From Runella defluvii (GTDB lineage: Bacteria > Bacteroidota > Bacteroidia > Cytophagales > Spirosomataceae): DNA of 64,000 nt. Below, one piece after another: positions 51,217 through 60,695 of this stretch. The notes beneath the pieces are model-generated. The model searched no databases and was not told where the DNA came from. It worked only from the letters and a program-made list of their open reading frames with translations. Made by a program: the position numbers and the translations under genes. The DNA lies in contig NZ_JACIBY010000001.1 in assembly GCF_014195535.1 (NCBI RefSeq), positions 310,001-374,000 of the forward strand, in the 5' to 3' direction. Numbering within the stretch: the stretch's first letter is position 1; every line of letters starts with the position of its first letter.

Positions 51217-53721
51217 ATGCCTTCACATCCTTATCCATTCCAAGGTCTTACCGATGCCCAAGTCGAGCAGTCGCGGCGAGAAAATGGTACGAATGCCCTT
51301 CAAGATACGTCCAATAGTGCTTGGTGGGAAGCCCTCAAAGAAACCGTTACGGAGCCGATGTTTATTTTGCTGGTAGCTTGTACTGTCATCTATTTTTCGC
51401 TCAATGAACTCTCCGAAGGTTTTTTTATGCTGGGGGCGATTTTGGTCGTGTCGGCCATCTCGTTTTACCAAGACTCACGCAGTAAAAAAGCCCTCGAAGC
51501 CCTAAAAACCTATACCCAAGCCTCCACGGCCGTGATTCGAAACAATGAGGTCGTAGAGCTTCCTTCGAGTGAGATTGTGGTCGGCGATGTGGTGGTGGTA
51601 TCGGAAGGGGAACTTATTCCTGCGGATGGTACGTTGCTCCAAATCCACGATTTTTCGGTCAATGAGTCCATCCTGACGGGCGAAGCGTTTGCGGTTCACA
51701 AAGAACTTCAAAATGCCGAAAATAATCAGGTGTTTCAGGGAGCACTGGTGCAGTCGGGGCAAGGAGTGTTTGAAACAACGGCCGTGGGGCAGCATACGCG
51801 GTTGGGGAAAATTGGTACGTCTTTGGCAACGATAGAAGCCGAAAAAACGCCTTTACAGCTTCAAATCGACCAATTTGTAAAACGGATGGCGGCGGTTGGG
51901 GCGGTTATTTTCGTGTTGATTTGGGGAATAAATTACGTTCAATCGCGCGATGTTTTAGGCAGTTTACTCAAAGGTTTAACCATTGCAATGTCGGTGTTGC
52001 CCGAGGAAATTCCCGTGGCATTTGCTACGTTTATGGCGCTTGGGGCTTGGCGGCTCATGCAGCAAGGAATTATCGTCAAACAGACCCAAACGGTGGAAGC
52101 ATTGGGCTCGGCCACGGTGATTTGTACCGATAAAACGGGAACAATTACCGAAAATAAAATGGCCTTGCATCGTTTGTATGTCAACGAAAGTGAAGAGGCT
52201 TTGGGTGAAAATCAGTGGCAAAATGCACCTGCTCGCCGACTGATTGAAGTGGCCATGTGGGCAAGTGAACCTGCCCCCTTTGACCCCATGGAAAAAGCCT
52301 TACACGAAGCCTATCGCCAATCGACGGAAAAAGACGAGCGCTCGGAGTTTCGGTTGGTACACGAATATCCACTTTCGGGGAAGCCGCCGATGATGACTCA
52401 CGTCTTTGAAAATCAGTCTGGAAAACGAATTATTGCTTGCAAAGGAGCGCCCGAAGCGCTTCTGCGTCATTCTACGTTGAGCGACGAAGAGAAAGAAAAA
52501 GTACACCGCCAAGTCGCGGCTTTTGCCGCCGATGGGCTGCGGATGCTTGGGGTAGGCGTGGCTTCTTTTGAAGGAAAAACGTTTCCCGAAAAACAACAAG
52601 AGTTGGCGTTTGAGTTTTTAGGGTTGGTTGGTTTCTACGACCCACCAAAACCCAATATTGCCAAGGTATTTAAGCAGTTCTACGACGCAGGCATTCAGCT
52701 AAAAATCATTACGGGCGACAATTCCCTCACGACGGAAGCCATCGCCAAACAGGCGCATTTCAGAAGTACTACTCCACCATTGACGGGAGAGGAGTTGCTA
52801 CGCCTTTCTCCCGAAGATGCCGAAAAGAAAATTGCCGAAACGACGCTGTTTACCCGTATGTTTCCTGAAGCAAAGTTGAAAATTATCAATACGTTGAAAG
52901 CCCAACAACAGGTAGTGGGAATGACGGGAGATGGAGTCAACGACGGCCCAGCCCTCAAAGCGGCTCACATTGGGATTGCGATGGGAAAACGAGGTTCGGA
53001 AATCGCGAAACAAGCTTCGTCATTGATTCTGATTGACGATGATTTTGGTAAAATGGTTGATGCCGTAGCGGCAGGGCGAAAAATTTATAACAATCTTAAA
53101 AAAGCGATTCAGTACATTATCTCCATTCACATTCCAATCATCCTGACTGTGGCGTTGCCGCTGGTGTTAGGTTGGGTGTATCCCGCCATTTTTACGCCCG
53201 TTCACGTTATCTTTTTAGAACTAATCATGGGGCCGACTTGCTCGATTGTTTATGAAAATGAACCGCTCGAAAAACGCAGCATGCACCAACCTCCCCGCCC
53301 GATGACGACCACCTTTCTGAACCTTCGTGAGTTGTCGATTAGCATTGTACAAGGGCTGATGATTACGGCGGGAACTTTGTTTATCTACCAATATTCAGTT
53401 CGACAGGGGTATTCGGAAGACCAAACTCGGACGATGGTGTTTGCCACGCTAGTGATTGCAAACATCTTTTTGACGCTCGCCAATCGGTCTTTCTTTAACT
53501 CAGTGATTGAGAGTTTTAAGTATAAAAACAACTTATTGCTGGGTGTGATTGGGATAACTATCGTGCTTTTGGCGGGGCTGGTGTATGTTCCAGTTTTAGC
53601 CAATTTTTTCAAACTTACGCCGTTGTCGTTGAACCAGTTAGGTTTTGTTAGCTTGGTTGGTTTGGTCAGTGTCGGCTGGTTTGAAGGCTTTAAATGGGGA
53701 AAGAGAAAACGATTTTGGTAA
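51217..53721 (+). CDS. P-type cation-transporting ATPase
   Basis: 834 residues from ATG 51217. Cation_ATPase_N domain, actuator with LTGEAF (TGE loop), phosphorylation site CTDKTGTITE with Asp305, nucleotide-binding KGAPEALL, and hinge GDGVNDGPALK. The TM4 motif is LPEEIPVAFATF rather than PEGLP of Ca2+ pumps; such PEE variants form a separate bacterial branch whose ion is not known. Eight to ten transmembrane helices. A Ca2+ or other divalent ion is possible. Confidence 0.92.
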   Translation: MPSHPYPFQGLTDAQVEQSRRENGTNALQDTSNSAWWEALKETVTEPMFILLVACTVIYFSLNELSEGFFMLGAILVVSAISFYQDSRSKKALEALKTYTQASTAVIRNNEVVELPSSEIVVGDVVVVSEGELIPADGTLLQIHDFSVNESILTGEAFAVHKELQNAENNQVFQGALVQSGQGVFETTAVGQHTRLGKIGTSLATIEAEKTPLQLQIDQFVKRMAAVGAVIFVLIWGINYVQSRDVLGSLLKGLTIAMSVLPEEIPVAFATFMALGAWRLMQQGIIVKQTQTVEALGSATVICTDKTGTITENKMALHRLYVNESEEALGENQWQNAPARRLIEVAMWASEPAPFDPMEKALHEAYRQSTEKDERSEFRLVHEYPLSGKPPMMTHVFENQSGKRIIACKGAPEALLRHSTLSDEEKEKVHRQVAAFAADGLRMLGVGVASFEGKTFPEKQQELAFEFLGLVGFYDPPKPNIAKVFKQFYDAGIQLKIITGDNSLTTEAIAKQAHFRSTTPPLTGEELLRLSPEDAEKKIAETTLFTRMFPEAKLKIINTLKAQQQVVGMTGDGVNDGPALKAAHIGIAMGKRGSEIAKQASSLILIDDDFGKMVDAVAAGRKIYNNLKKAIQYIISIHIPIILTVALPLVLGWVYPAIFTPVHVIFLELIMGPTCSIVYENEPLEKRSMHQPPRPMTTTFLNLRELSISIVQGLMITAGTLFIYQYSVRQGYSEDQTRTMVFATLVIANIFLTLANRSFFNSVIESFKYKNNLLLGVIGITIVLLAGLVYVPVLANFFKLTPLSLNQLGFVSLVGLVSVGWFEGFKWGKRKRFW

Positions 53722-53759
53722 GTAAGAAAATGTACCTTCAATGGCTTAGACAACGGCTG

Positions 53760-53791
53760 TTTGGTTGATAATGAGAATATATTTACTTTCG
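53760..53791 (+). promoter_or_regulatory. Promoter of the small secreted protein gene
   Basis: TTTG (53760-53763), 20 bases, TACTTTCG (53784-53791), one mismatch from the Bacteroidota consensus. About 64 bases before the start codon. Confidence 0.4.
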
Positions 53792-53855
53792 TTTGTTCAA
53801 CTCACGGCTTGACCTTTCTCTAATTTACCAATTTAACCTCAACTAATTTACCTGT

Positions 53856-54338
53856 ATGAAAACCATTTTCCGAATGCTGCTTCCGTTGGCAGTTATCAGC
53901 TCTTTTTTTGCCTTTACTTCCGTGGTCGATAAGACCTATTACTGGGAGCAATATAACATCGAAATCACGGTTCCGCGCGACTTTAAAATTGTAAAAAATA
54001 CCAGCAACGAATTTGAAATGAAAGGCGATGGCATGGAATTATTCATGTACATCTGGAACCAAAAGAAACTTGCGGTAGAAGACATGGACGAAGCGACGGT
54101 TGAGCTTGCCAAAGAGCTCAAGCTACAAGAAGTTGATGAAGAAGAAGCGTTCAAAAATGGCGACTTCGCGGGCTATTATGTAGAAGGCTTTAAAGATGGC
54201 GACCGAGTGATGTTGGCGGGAGTCGTCGATCTCAAGAGCCGCACCAACTTTTTTATCGTCATTACGTTTGACGACAAAGACGAAGAAGCCGAAAAAGAAG
54301 CGCTTAAAATTCTTGAAAACATTGACCATAAAGACTAG
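53856..54338 (+). CDS. Small exported protein of unknown function
   Basis: 160 residues with a signal-like N-terminus (MKTIFRMLLPLAVISSFFAFTS). The mature part is acidic and alternates beta and helix: YNIEITVPRDFKIVKN, then ELFMYIWNQ, VEDMDEATVELAKEL and EEAEKEALKILENID. I recognise no named family; the pattern suggests a small alpha/beta fold acting in the periplasm. Confidence 0.75.
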   Translation: MKTIFRMLLPLAVISSFFAFTSVVDKTYYWEQYNIEITVPRDFKIVKNTSNEFEMKGDGMELFMYIWNQKKLAVEDMDEATVELAKELKLQEVDEEEAFKNGDFAGYYVEGFKDGDRVMLAGVVDLKSRTNFFIVITFDDKDEEAEKEALKILENIDHKD

Positions 54339-54371
54339 TCGATGAATCATTAGTCAAGCCGTTGGAACAAA

Positions 54372-54401
54372 AAAAGCCGCTTCGAGAACGGAGCGGCTTT
54401 T
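54372..54401. terminator. Bidirectional intrinsic terminator
   Basis: AAAAGCCGCT (54372-54381), 10-base loop, AGCGGCTTTT (54392-54401), with A- and T-tracts on both sides. Between the convergent secreted-protein and ferredoxin genes. Confidence 0.85.
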
Positions 54402-54436
54402 GCATATTGGTGTCAAAATGTAATGTCGTTGCCCGA

Positions 54437-54784
54437 CTATTCGCCGTGCATCCAAGCTTTTTTCGCAAGAAGTGTTTCGTCCTCTTCTTCGTTGTCAGGG
54501 TCTGGAATACAGCAGTCAACAGGACATACAGCGGCGCATTGTGGTTCTTCGTGGAAACCTACGCACTCTGTACACTTATCGGTTACGATATAGTAAAACT
54601 CGTCTGAAACAGGTTTTTGCTTTACTTTTGCACTGACAACGGTTCCGTCGCCGTAGTCGATTTCTTCAAGGGCAGTTCCTCCCGCGAAGGTCCATTCTAC
54701 ACCTCCTTCGTATATTGCAGTATTCGGACATTCTGGCTCACATGCACCACAGTTGATGCATTCGTCAGTAATCATGATAGCCAT
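54437..54784 (-). CDS. 2[4Fe-4S] ferredoxin
   Basis: 115 residues. First cluster ligands [14 protein letters not shown] (Cys9, 12, 15, 19); second set [18 protein letters not shown] with the longer spacing between the second and third Cys seen in the YfhL/FdxN-like type. An insertion of about 35 residues separates the motifs and an acidic tail follows. Electron carrier in the cytoplasm; partner unknown. It is divergent from the LuxC-type gene. Confidence 0.92.
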   Translation of the reverse strand: MAIMITDECINCGACEPECPNTAIYEGGVEWTFAGGTALEEIDYGDGTVVSAKVKQKPVSDEFYYIVTDKCTECVGFHEEPQCAAVCPVDCCIPDPDNEEEDETLLAKKAWMHGE

Positions 54785-54916
54785 ATTGCAGAGTATCGTT
54801 TAGTTTTGGGATATTTGCATTCGCAATTAAAAAACAAATTTACTTATTTAAAGTTTCGGTTGGGGTACAAAAAATATATTTCTTATTTTATTTGTACTTT
54901 TCCTATAAATAGTTCA

Positions 54917-55939
54917 ATGAATAATCTCGAAAAACGCATAGCTCCGTTTGTTTCCTTAGGAAAATTACTCAAAACAAACGCCATCGAAGAAATAACGTAC
55001 CGTGCTCATTCACAAAACCACTGGTTTACGCCTGAGTTTGTGACCGAATCATTGCAATCCATTGCTTCCGCTTATTTGGAAGAAGTTACGCTTCGGCGGT
55101 GGTTGCAGACATATCCTGCTTTGGCCACTGCCGAAGTGGTGACGCCGCAAAAGATTGGGGTCGTGATGGCAGGAAATATTCCCGCCGTGGGTTTTCACGA
55201 TATGTTGTGTGTTCTTTTGAGTGGGCATCATTTACTGGCCAAACTCAGTTCGGACGACCGCCTATTGATGCTGTTTTTGATGCAACAATTGAAGGAAATC
55301 GACCCTACTTTGGCCGAACGTATCACCGTAGCCGAACGCCTCAACGACGCCGATGCTTTCATTGCCACGGGTAGCGATAACACCGCCCGTTATTTTGAGT
55401 ATTATTTTTCAAAGAAACCCCACATCATTCGCCGCAATCGGACGTCGGTGGGTGTGCTCAATGGTACTGAAACGACCGAAGAACTCGATGCTTTTGGGCG
55501 GGATGTCCTTCAGTATTTTGGACTTGGCTGTCGCAACGTGTCAAAGGTCTATGTGCCAGAGGGGTATCGGTTTGATACTTTTTATGAAACCATTGAATAT
55601 AAGGCCAATACGTACATTAACCACCACAAGTACTTCAATAATTATGAGTACAATAAGTCGGTGTATTTGGTGAATCGTGAGCCGCATTTTGACAATGGCT
55701 TCTTGATGATGCGTCAGTCGGCGTCGTTGGTTTCGCCGATTTCAGTATTGTTTTACGAAACTTATACGTCGGCAGAAGAGCTTGCTGAAAAACTAGCGGA
55801 GCAAGCCGAAAAAATTCAGTGCATTGTTTCGCAAAATGGCTGGTTTCCCAACAGCCTCCCGTTGGGACAAGCCCAAGCTCCTACGCTTTTTGACTATGCC
55901 GACGGCGTGGACACCATGGCATTTTTAACAAGCCTCTAA
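54917..55939 (+). CDS. Acyl-CoA reductase (LuxC family)
   Basis: 340 residues from ATG 54917, where the conserved part begins; the frame is open 300 bases further left, but that stretch overlaps the ferredoxin gene antisense. Motifs: IGVVMAGNIPAVGFHDMLCV, ATGSDNTARYF and the catalytic Cys in FGLGCRNVSKVYVPEGY. LuxC enzymes reduce acyl-CoA to aldehyde with NADPH; no luciferase genes are nearby, so the aldehyde is for another use. RluE follows 3 bases after the stop codon. Confidence 0.9.
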   Translation: MNNLEKRIAPFVSLGKLLKTNAIEEITYRAHSQNHWFTPEFVTESLQSIASAYLEEVTLRRWLQTYPALATAEVVTPQKIGVVMAGNIPAVGFHDMLCVLLSGHHLLAKLSSDDRLLMLFLMQQLKEIDPTLAERITVAERLNDADAFIATGSDNTARYFEYYFSKKPHIIRRNRTSVGVLNGTETTEELDAFGRDVLQYFGLGCRNVSKVYVPEGYRFDTFYETIEYKANTYINHHKYFNNYEYNKSVYLVNREPHFDNGFLMMRQSASLVSPISVLFYETYTSAEELAEKLAEQAEKIQCIVSQNGWFPNSLPLGQAQAPTLFDYADGVDTMAFLTSL

Positions 55940-55942
55940 CTG

Positions 55943-56554
55943 ATGACGGAGGCTTCGCATCGCTATTTTGTACTCAACAAGCCCTATAATATGCTTTCGC
56001 AGTTTATAGGGCCTGCTGACGCTCGTAAGCTGGACGAGTTGGCGTTTGATTTTCCCGAAGGAACGCACCCAATTGGGCGGCTCGATGGCATTTCGGAAGG
56101 GTTGTTGCTGCTTACGACCAACAAAAAAGTGACTAGATTACTCTTTCAAGGTGAAACTACCCACAAGCGAAGTTATCTGGTACAGGTCTATAAAGTGGTG
56201 AGTCCAGAAAACCTTCAACGCCTCCGCGAGGGGGTTGCTATTCGCATTCGTGGTACCGAAGAACTGTATGTCACTGCCCCCTGCGAAGTAGAAATTGTGG
56301 AGAAACCGACCAATTTGTTTCAAAGTGGCTACGAATTTGACGAGCGAATTCCGCATACTTGGCTCCTTATTACGATGACCGAAGGTAAATTTCGCCAAAT
56401 ACGAAAAATGGTGACGGCCATCAATCACCGTTGTCAGCGTCTTATTCGGCTCTCCATCGAAGAGCTGTCGTTGGAAGATTTACAACCTGGGCAAGTTCGG
56501 GAAATGGAGGAAGAAACGTTTTTTCGCCAACTCAAGATTGACAATTGGCGGTAA
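55943..56554 (+). CDS. rluE: 23S rRNA pseudouridine synthase RluE-like
   Basis: 203 residues, RsuA/RluE branch without an S4 domain. Opening YFVLNKPYNMLSQF, catalytic Asp in PIGRLDGISEGLLLLT, and C-terminal TWLLITMTEGKFRQIRKM and RLIRLSIEELSLEDLQPGQ. It converts a uridine of 23S rRNA (U2457 in E. coli) to pseudouridine. Probably co-transcribed with the LuxC-type gene. Confidence 0.93.
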   Translation: MTEASHRYFVLNKPYNMLSQFIGPADARKLDELAFDFPEGTHPIGRLDGISEGLLLLTTNKKVTRLLFQGETTHKRSYLVQVYKVVSPENLQRLREGVAIRIRGTEELYVTAPCEVEIVEKPTNLFQSGYEFDERIPHTWLLITMTEGKFRQIRKMVTAINHRCQRLIRLSIEELSLEDLQPGQVREMEEETFFRQLKIDNWR

Positions 56555-56666
56555 GGGGTTTGTCAATATTTTAAATTTTAAGCCTGATATGAAAAAACGC
56601 TCGCCATACTGCAAAATCTGTTAGAATTAAACTATATTTATTGGTACAATCATACCGTTTGTTACC

Positions 56667-58208
56667 ATGAAAATTCTTACTATTCTTTTGTTATTTATTG
56701 TTAATGGGTTGGTTATTTCTGCTCAGACTATCACCCCAAGCACTTTAAGTTTTCCGAAGAATTCGTACGAAGCAATCAATCAATTGGCATTGCCAACGAA
56801 AGGAGATGCTGTTTTTGATACCACATTTAATGTTTTGCGTGTATATAATGGTATAAAATGGATCCCATTAGGCACTGATGAAAAAAATCCATTAATGACC
56901 GCTTGGAGTGGTGGTGGAGCTCTTTCTGAAGTTGGTTTAGATATTGTTGTTGATACCGATGATAATCTATATGTTGTAGGTATTTTTAACCTTACTGCTA
57001 TTTTTGGTTCTTTATCAATTGTAGCGTCAGATACTTCTGCTATTTTCTTGGCAAAATATGATAAGACAGGAAAGCTTCTGTGGGTAAAATCAATTGCTTC
57101 AAATATTGGTTTTGGAGTCTCTGACATGAGCCTATGTATAAGTTCAACGGGCGAATTATATGCAACTGGAGTTTTTAGAGATAGCGTAAATTTTGGAGTA
57201 GGAATACTGTCGGCTTTGCCCAGAAAAGCAGAAGGCTTCCTAGCTAAACTTTCATCCGAAGGAGTGCCCTTATGGATAAAAAAAATAGATAGTGCAAATG
57301 CGTTGTTAATTAATGATATTGAACTGGACAAAGCTGATAATATTTATATTGTTGGTACATTCTTTGATTCTGCGACTTTCGGAACTATCACCTTAACTTC
57401 TGTTGGGGTTAATGATTTTTTCTTAGCTTCGTACACACCAGATGGGACGTTTCGTTGGGCGCGCCAAGGGGGAAGCGAAGGGTCTAACTATGATTTTTGC
57501 ACGAGTGTTGCTATCAGTTCACGAAACCAAATTTATATTACGGGGTCTTTCGTAGGAAAATTCAGGATTGGTAATCAAATTTTAGAGACCCTTGGAAATC
57601 AAAATATGTACCTAGCTCGCTATTCTACTAATGGAGATTTTATGTCTGTTTTTCAGGCTCACGGCGATGTAAATAACTTACGAGGGAATGTTGAAGGCGT
57701 TAGAGTGATTGCTAATAATCGAGATGATATTTATGTAGCAGGGCGTTTTCAAGGTGCTGCGGCATTTGGAATATACAAATTAATAGGTAGTCTCAACACA
57801 TATCAAATTTTTTTGGCTAGATTCTCGGAAACAAATGTCGTTGCGGCCTTTGAAACGCAAGGAGAATTTCTAAATGGGGTTTCGCTTACTGCTGATGGTG
57901 ATGGGGCGGTGTATTTGGCTGGGGTATTTAAGGGAAATGCAATTATAAAATCATTAGCACCTAAAATAATTTCTGCAACGGGAGGCTTTGACTTTTTTGT
58001 CGCCAAATATTCTAATAATTATCCTGCTGAATGGGTTATAAGTGGCGGGGGGAAAGAGACGGATATAGTTACTAATATGGTTATTGGCCAAAATAAAAAT
58101 ATATATCTTACAGGTCAATATCTTGGTGAATCTATAATAGGTAATACTAGGCTAAAAAATGCCAGTTTCTTGACAGATATGTTTTTTATACGCTTAGTTC
58201 AGCCTTAA
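56667..58208 (+). CDS. Secreted beta-propeller protein (SBBP-like repeats)
   Basis: 513 residues; signal peptide MKILTILLLFIVNGLVISAQ. After an N-terminal segment (to about 90) come six or seven similar blades of about 60 residues, each with NxYVVGxF, FG and then LAKYDKTGKLLWVKS-type strands (for example FLASYTPDGTFRWARQGG, MYLARYSTNGDFMSVF, FFVAKYSNNYPAEWVISGG). No type IX sorting domain at the end. Surface or periplasmic binding role; ligand unknown. AT-rich, unlike its neighbours. Confidence 0.85.
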   Translation: MKILTILLLFIVNGLVISAQTITPSTLSFPKNSYEAINQLALPTKGDAVFDTTFNVLRVYNGIKWIPLGTDEKNPLMTAWSGGGALSEVGLDIVVDTDDNLYVVGIFNLTAIFGSLSIVASDTSAIFLAKYDKTGKLLWVKSIASNIGFGVSDMSLCISSTGELYATGVFRDSVNFGVGILSALPRKAEGFLAKLSSEGVPLWIKKIDSANALLINDIELDKADNIYIVGTFFDSATFGTITLTSVGVNDFFLASYTPDGTFRWARQGGSEGSNYDFCTSVAISSRNQIYITGSFVGKFRIGNQILETLGNQNMYLARYSTNGDFMSVFQAHGDVNNLRGNVEGVRVIANNRDDIYVAGRFQGAAAFGIYKLIGSLNTYQIFLARFSETNVVAAFETQGEFLNGVSLTADGDGAVYLAGVFKGNAIIKSLAPKIISATGGFDFFVAKYSNNYPAEWVISGGGKETDIVTNMVIGQNKNIYLTGQYLGESIIGNTRLKNASFLTDMFFIRLVQP

Positions 58209-58331
58209 TTTTCTATTTAGCTGGGGAGCATATTTTTTTAACTCCTCCACTAGCCGAAACCACTATTTCAGAGGTATTTGTAGAGGTAATGTTGCTTTTA
58301 TGAGCGCGCACCCTTCTAATCTACGTCTGAC

Positions 58332-59495
58332 ATGAGAAAAACGCTTGTTGCAAGCTGGTTTTTACTGGTTTGTATGGTTCAATGGGGCCTAGCCCAAGTC
58401 CCAGGAAGTAAAGTTGCGTACAGCCCAGCTTCGTCGGGGTTGTACATTGGCTCGCCGAGTATTTGTCGCCTTACTAATGGCGACTATTTAGCTTCACACG
58501 ACTTATTTGGCCCTCAATCCAACGAGTTTGAGCGTCCTGTTTCTTGCATTTATCGCTCGACTGACAAAGGGAAAACGTGGACTCAAATCTCAAAAATCAA
58601 CGGGCAATTTTGGTCAAAACTCTTTGTTCACCAAGGGAAACTATACTTTCTAGGAACAAGCAAGCACCATGGCAACACCATTATCCGAAAGTCGCTTGAT
58701 AACGGCGTCACGTGGACTGAGCCTACCGATGGCGAAAACGGGCTGATATTGCCTGGTGAGTACCACTGCGCGCCCGTTCCGCTGATTGAACACAACGGAC
58801 GCTTGTGGCGTGCGATGGAGGATGCCATGGGGCCGATTAAGAAATGGGGAAAACGGTACGGGGCGTTTATGATGTCAATGCCACTGGATGCCGACCCAAT
58901 GAAAGCTTCGAGCTGGAGCCACAGCAACGTGCTACGATACGATTCAACACTTTTGGGTGGGAATTTTGGGGGATGGATAGAGGGCAATGCCGTTGTGACC
59001 CCACAAGGAGAATTGCTCGATATTTTACGGGTGGACGATAAAAGTACGCTAGAGGAGAAGGCCGCGTTTGTACACATCAGTGCCGACGGCAAAAACGCCA
59101 CGTTTGACCCTGCCAAAGACTTTGTCAATTTCCCTGGTGGGAGTAAAAAATTCACGATTCGTTTTGACCCAAAATCAAAACGTTACTGGACGCTTGCCAA
59201 TTATATTCCTCAAGAAATCAAAGACGCCAATCCCAAACGCAACCCTGCCAGTATTCGCAATACGCAAGCTTTGTTTAGTTCGGAAGACCTGATTCATTGG
59301 AAATTACACAAAATAGTTCTTCAACACCCAGATGTTTTGAAACACGGTTTTCAGTACGTGGACTGGCTTTTTGAGGGCAGACATATTGTGTTTTTGTCGC
59401 GCACGGCCTACGACGATGGCGCAGGGGGGGCACACAACAACCACGACGCCAATTACCTAACCTTTCACCGCATTAAAAAATTTAGAAAACAGTGA
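58332..59495 (+). CDS. Secreted sialidase-like (BNR-repeat) protein
   Basis: 387 residues; signal peptide MRKTLVASWFLLVCMVQWGLAQ. Two Asp boxes (STDKGKTW, SLDNGVTW), and a six-bladed BNR fold with GGWIEGNAVVTPQGELLDIL in the middle and LKHGFQYVDWLFEGRHIVFLSR near the end. The Arg triad of true sialidases is not clear, so another glycoside activity is possible. Overlaps the next gene by 4 bases (GTGA). Confidence 0.85.
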   Translation: MRKTLVASWFLLVCMVQWGLAQVPGSKVAYSPASSGLYIGSPSICRLTNGDYLASHDLFGPQSNEFERPVSCIYRSTDKGKTWTQISKINGQFWSKLFVHQGKLYFLGTSKHHGNTIIRKSLDNGVTWTEPTDGENGLILPGEYHCAPVPLIEHNGRLWRAMEDAMGPIKKWGKRYGAFMMSMPLDADPMKASSWSHSNVLRYDSTLLGGNFGGWIEGNAVVTPQGELLDILRVDDKSTLEEKAAFVHISADGKNATFDPAKDFVNFPGGSKKFTIRFDPKSKRYWTLANYIPQEIKDANPKRNPASIRNTQALFSSEDLIHWKLHKIVLQHPDVLKHGFQYVDWLFEGRHIVFLSRTAYDDGAGGAHNNHDANYLTFHRIKKFRKQ

Positions 59496-60604
59496 ACACA
59501 GTAACTCAACCGAGCCGTTTGGCTTCGCTCGACGCCCTCCGTGGTTTTGACATGCTCATGATTTCGGGCGGTGGCGCTTTTCTGTATTTGTTGGGAGGAA
59601 AAACAGGATTGTCGTTTATCGACGCCATCGCCGAACAATTCCACCATCCCGATTGGAACGGTTTTACCTTCTACGACTTCATTTTTCCCTTGTTTCTGTT
59701 TATGGCGGGGGTGTCGTTGGCGTTTAGCCTCAAGAGTGGTTTGGCCAAAGGCATATCGCAGGCTGAACTGACCAAAAAAGTCTTCAAGCGAATGTTGGTT
59801 TTGTTTGTGTTGGGGATTTTGGACAAAAACGCCCCCGTTGATATTTTCGACCCTGCTCATATTCGCTATGGCACTGTTTTGGGGCGGATTGGTATTGCTA
59901 CTTTTTTAGTGGCTTTGTTGTACATGCGTTTTACGTGGACACAAATGCTCTACATCGCTTTGGGAATTTTAGTCCTTTATTTTTCGGTGCTAATGCTCAT
60001 TCCTGCCCCTGGTTTTCAGGCAGGAGATTTAACATTTGAGGGGAATTTAGTGGGCTGGCTCGACCGTACGTTGATGCCTGGCCGCCTCAAACAAAAAACC
60101 TACGATGAACTTGCCATGACGACGCAATTGTCGGCCACTTGTCTGACTATTTTTGGGTGTTTGGCAGGAGATATTTTGCAAAATAGTGCTATCTCAGTAG
60201 CTCAAAAGCTGAAACAACTGAGTCTGATGGGCGTCATTGGGGTAGTGGCGGGGTTAGCGTGGTCGCCCTTTTTTCCCATCAACAAACACTTGTGGTCGAG
60301 TTCGTTTATTCTATTAACGGGCGGAATGGCTTTTTTGATGGTGGTTCTTTTCTACTGGATTATCGACGTCAAAAAATACACGCGCTGGACGTTTTTCTTC
60401 AAAGTAATTGGGATGAATTCGTTGGTGATTTATTTGGCGTGTCGCTTTATCAGTTTTGGTGAAACCTCGCGGTTGTTGTTTGCGGGGCTATACGGCCATG
60501 CCCCCGAGCCATGGCACGAAGTTTTCAACGCCCTTGGTGGCTTGTTGTTGGTATGGTTGATGCTGTACGTAATGTATCGTCACAAGATTTTTGTGAAGGT
60601 GTAG
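59492..60604 (+). CDS. Membrane acyltransferase, HGSNAT/NagX-like (DUF5009)
   Basis: 370 residues from a GTG that overlaps the previous stop codon. Ten or so transmembrane helices; opening RLASLDALRGFDMLMISGGG and FYDFIFPLFLFMAGVSLAFS are diagnostic of the heparan-alpha-glucosaminide acetyltransferase-like family. Members may acetylate amino sugars across the inner membrane. Together with the sialidase-like gene, use of an amino-sugar-containing glycan is suggested. Confidence 0.9.
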   Translation: MNTVTQPSRLASLDALRGFDMLMISGGGAFLYLLGGKTGLSFIDAIAEQFHHPDWNGFTFYDFIFPLFLFMAGVSLAFSLKSGLAKGISQAELTKKVFKRMLVLFVLGILDKNAPVDIFDPAHIRYGTVLGRIGIATFLVALLYMRFTWTQMLYIALGILVLYFSVLMLIPAPGFQAGDLTFEGNLVGWLDRTLMPGRLKQKTYDELAMTTQLSATCLTIFGCLAGDILQNSAISVAQKLKQLSLMGVIGVVAGLAWSPFFPINKHLWSSSFILLTGGMAFLMVVLFYWIIDVKKYTRWTFFFKVIGMNSLVIYLACRFISFGETSRLLFAGLYGHAPEPWHEVFNALGGLLLVWLMLYVMYRHKIFVKV

Positions 60605-60636
60605 TGTCAATAAACGAATAAATGGTATAATCCTGT

Positions 60637-60667
60637 TTTGCATTACTCCATATTTATGTCAAATTTG
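60637..60667 (+). promoter_or_regulatory. Promoter of the NarL-type two-component pair
   Basis: TTTG (60637-60640), 19 bases, CAAATTTG (60660-60667), one mismatch from the Bacteroidota consensus. The start codon is 28 bases after the -7 box. Confidence 0.5.
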
Positions 60668-60695
60668 GGACGTTGTATCATGAAGTTGTTGAGCT

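Noticed and set aside
51096-51218. N-terminal extension of the penicillin acylase
   Set aside because: It would cross the divergent ATPase start and push the clean signal peptide to residue 42.
54617-54916. N-terminal extension of the LuxC-type gene by 100 codons
   Set aside because: It runs antisense through the ferredoxin gene and its intergenic region, and the conserved domain starts at ATG 54917.
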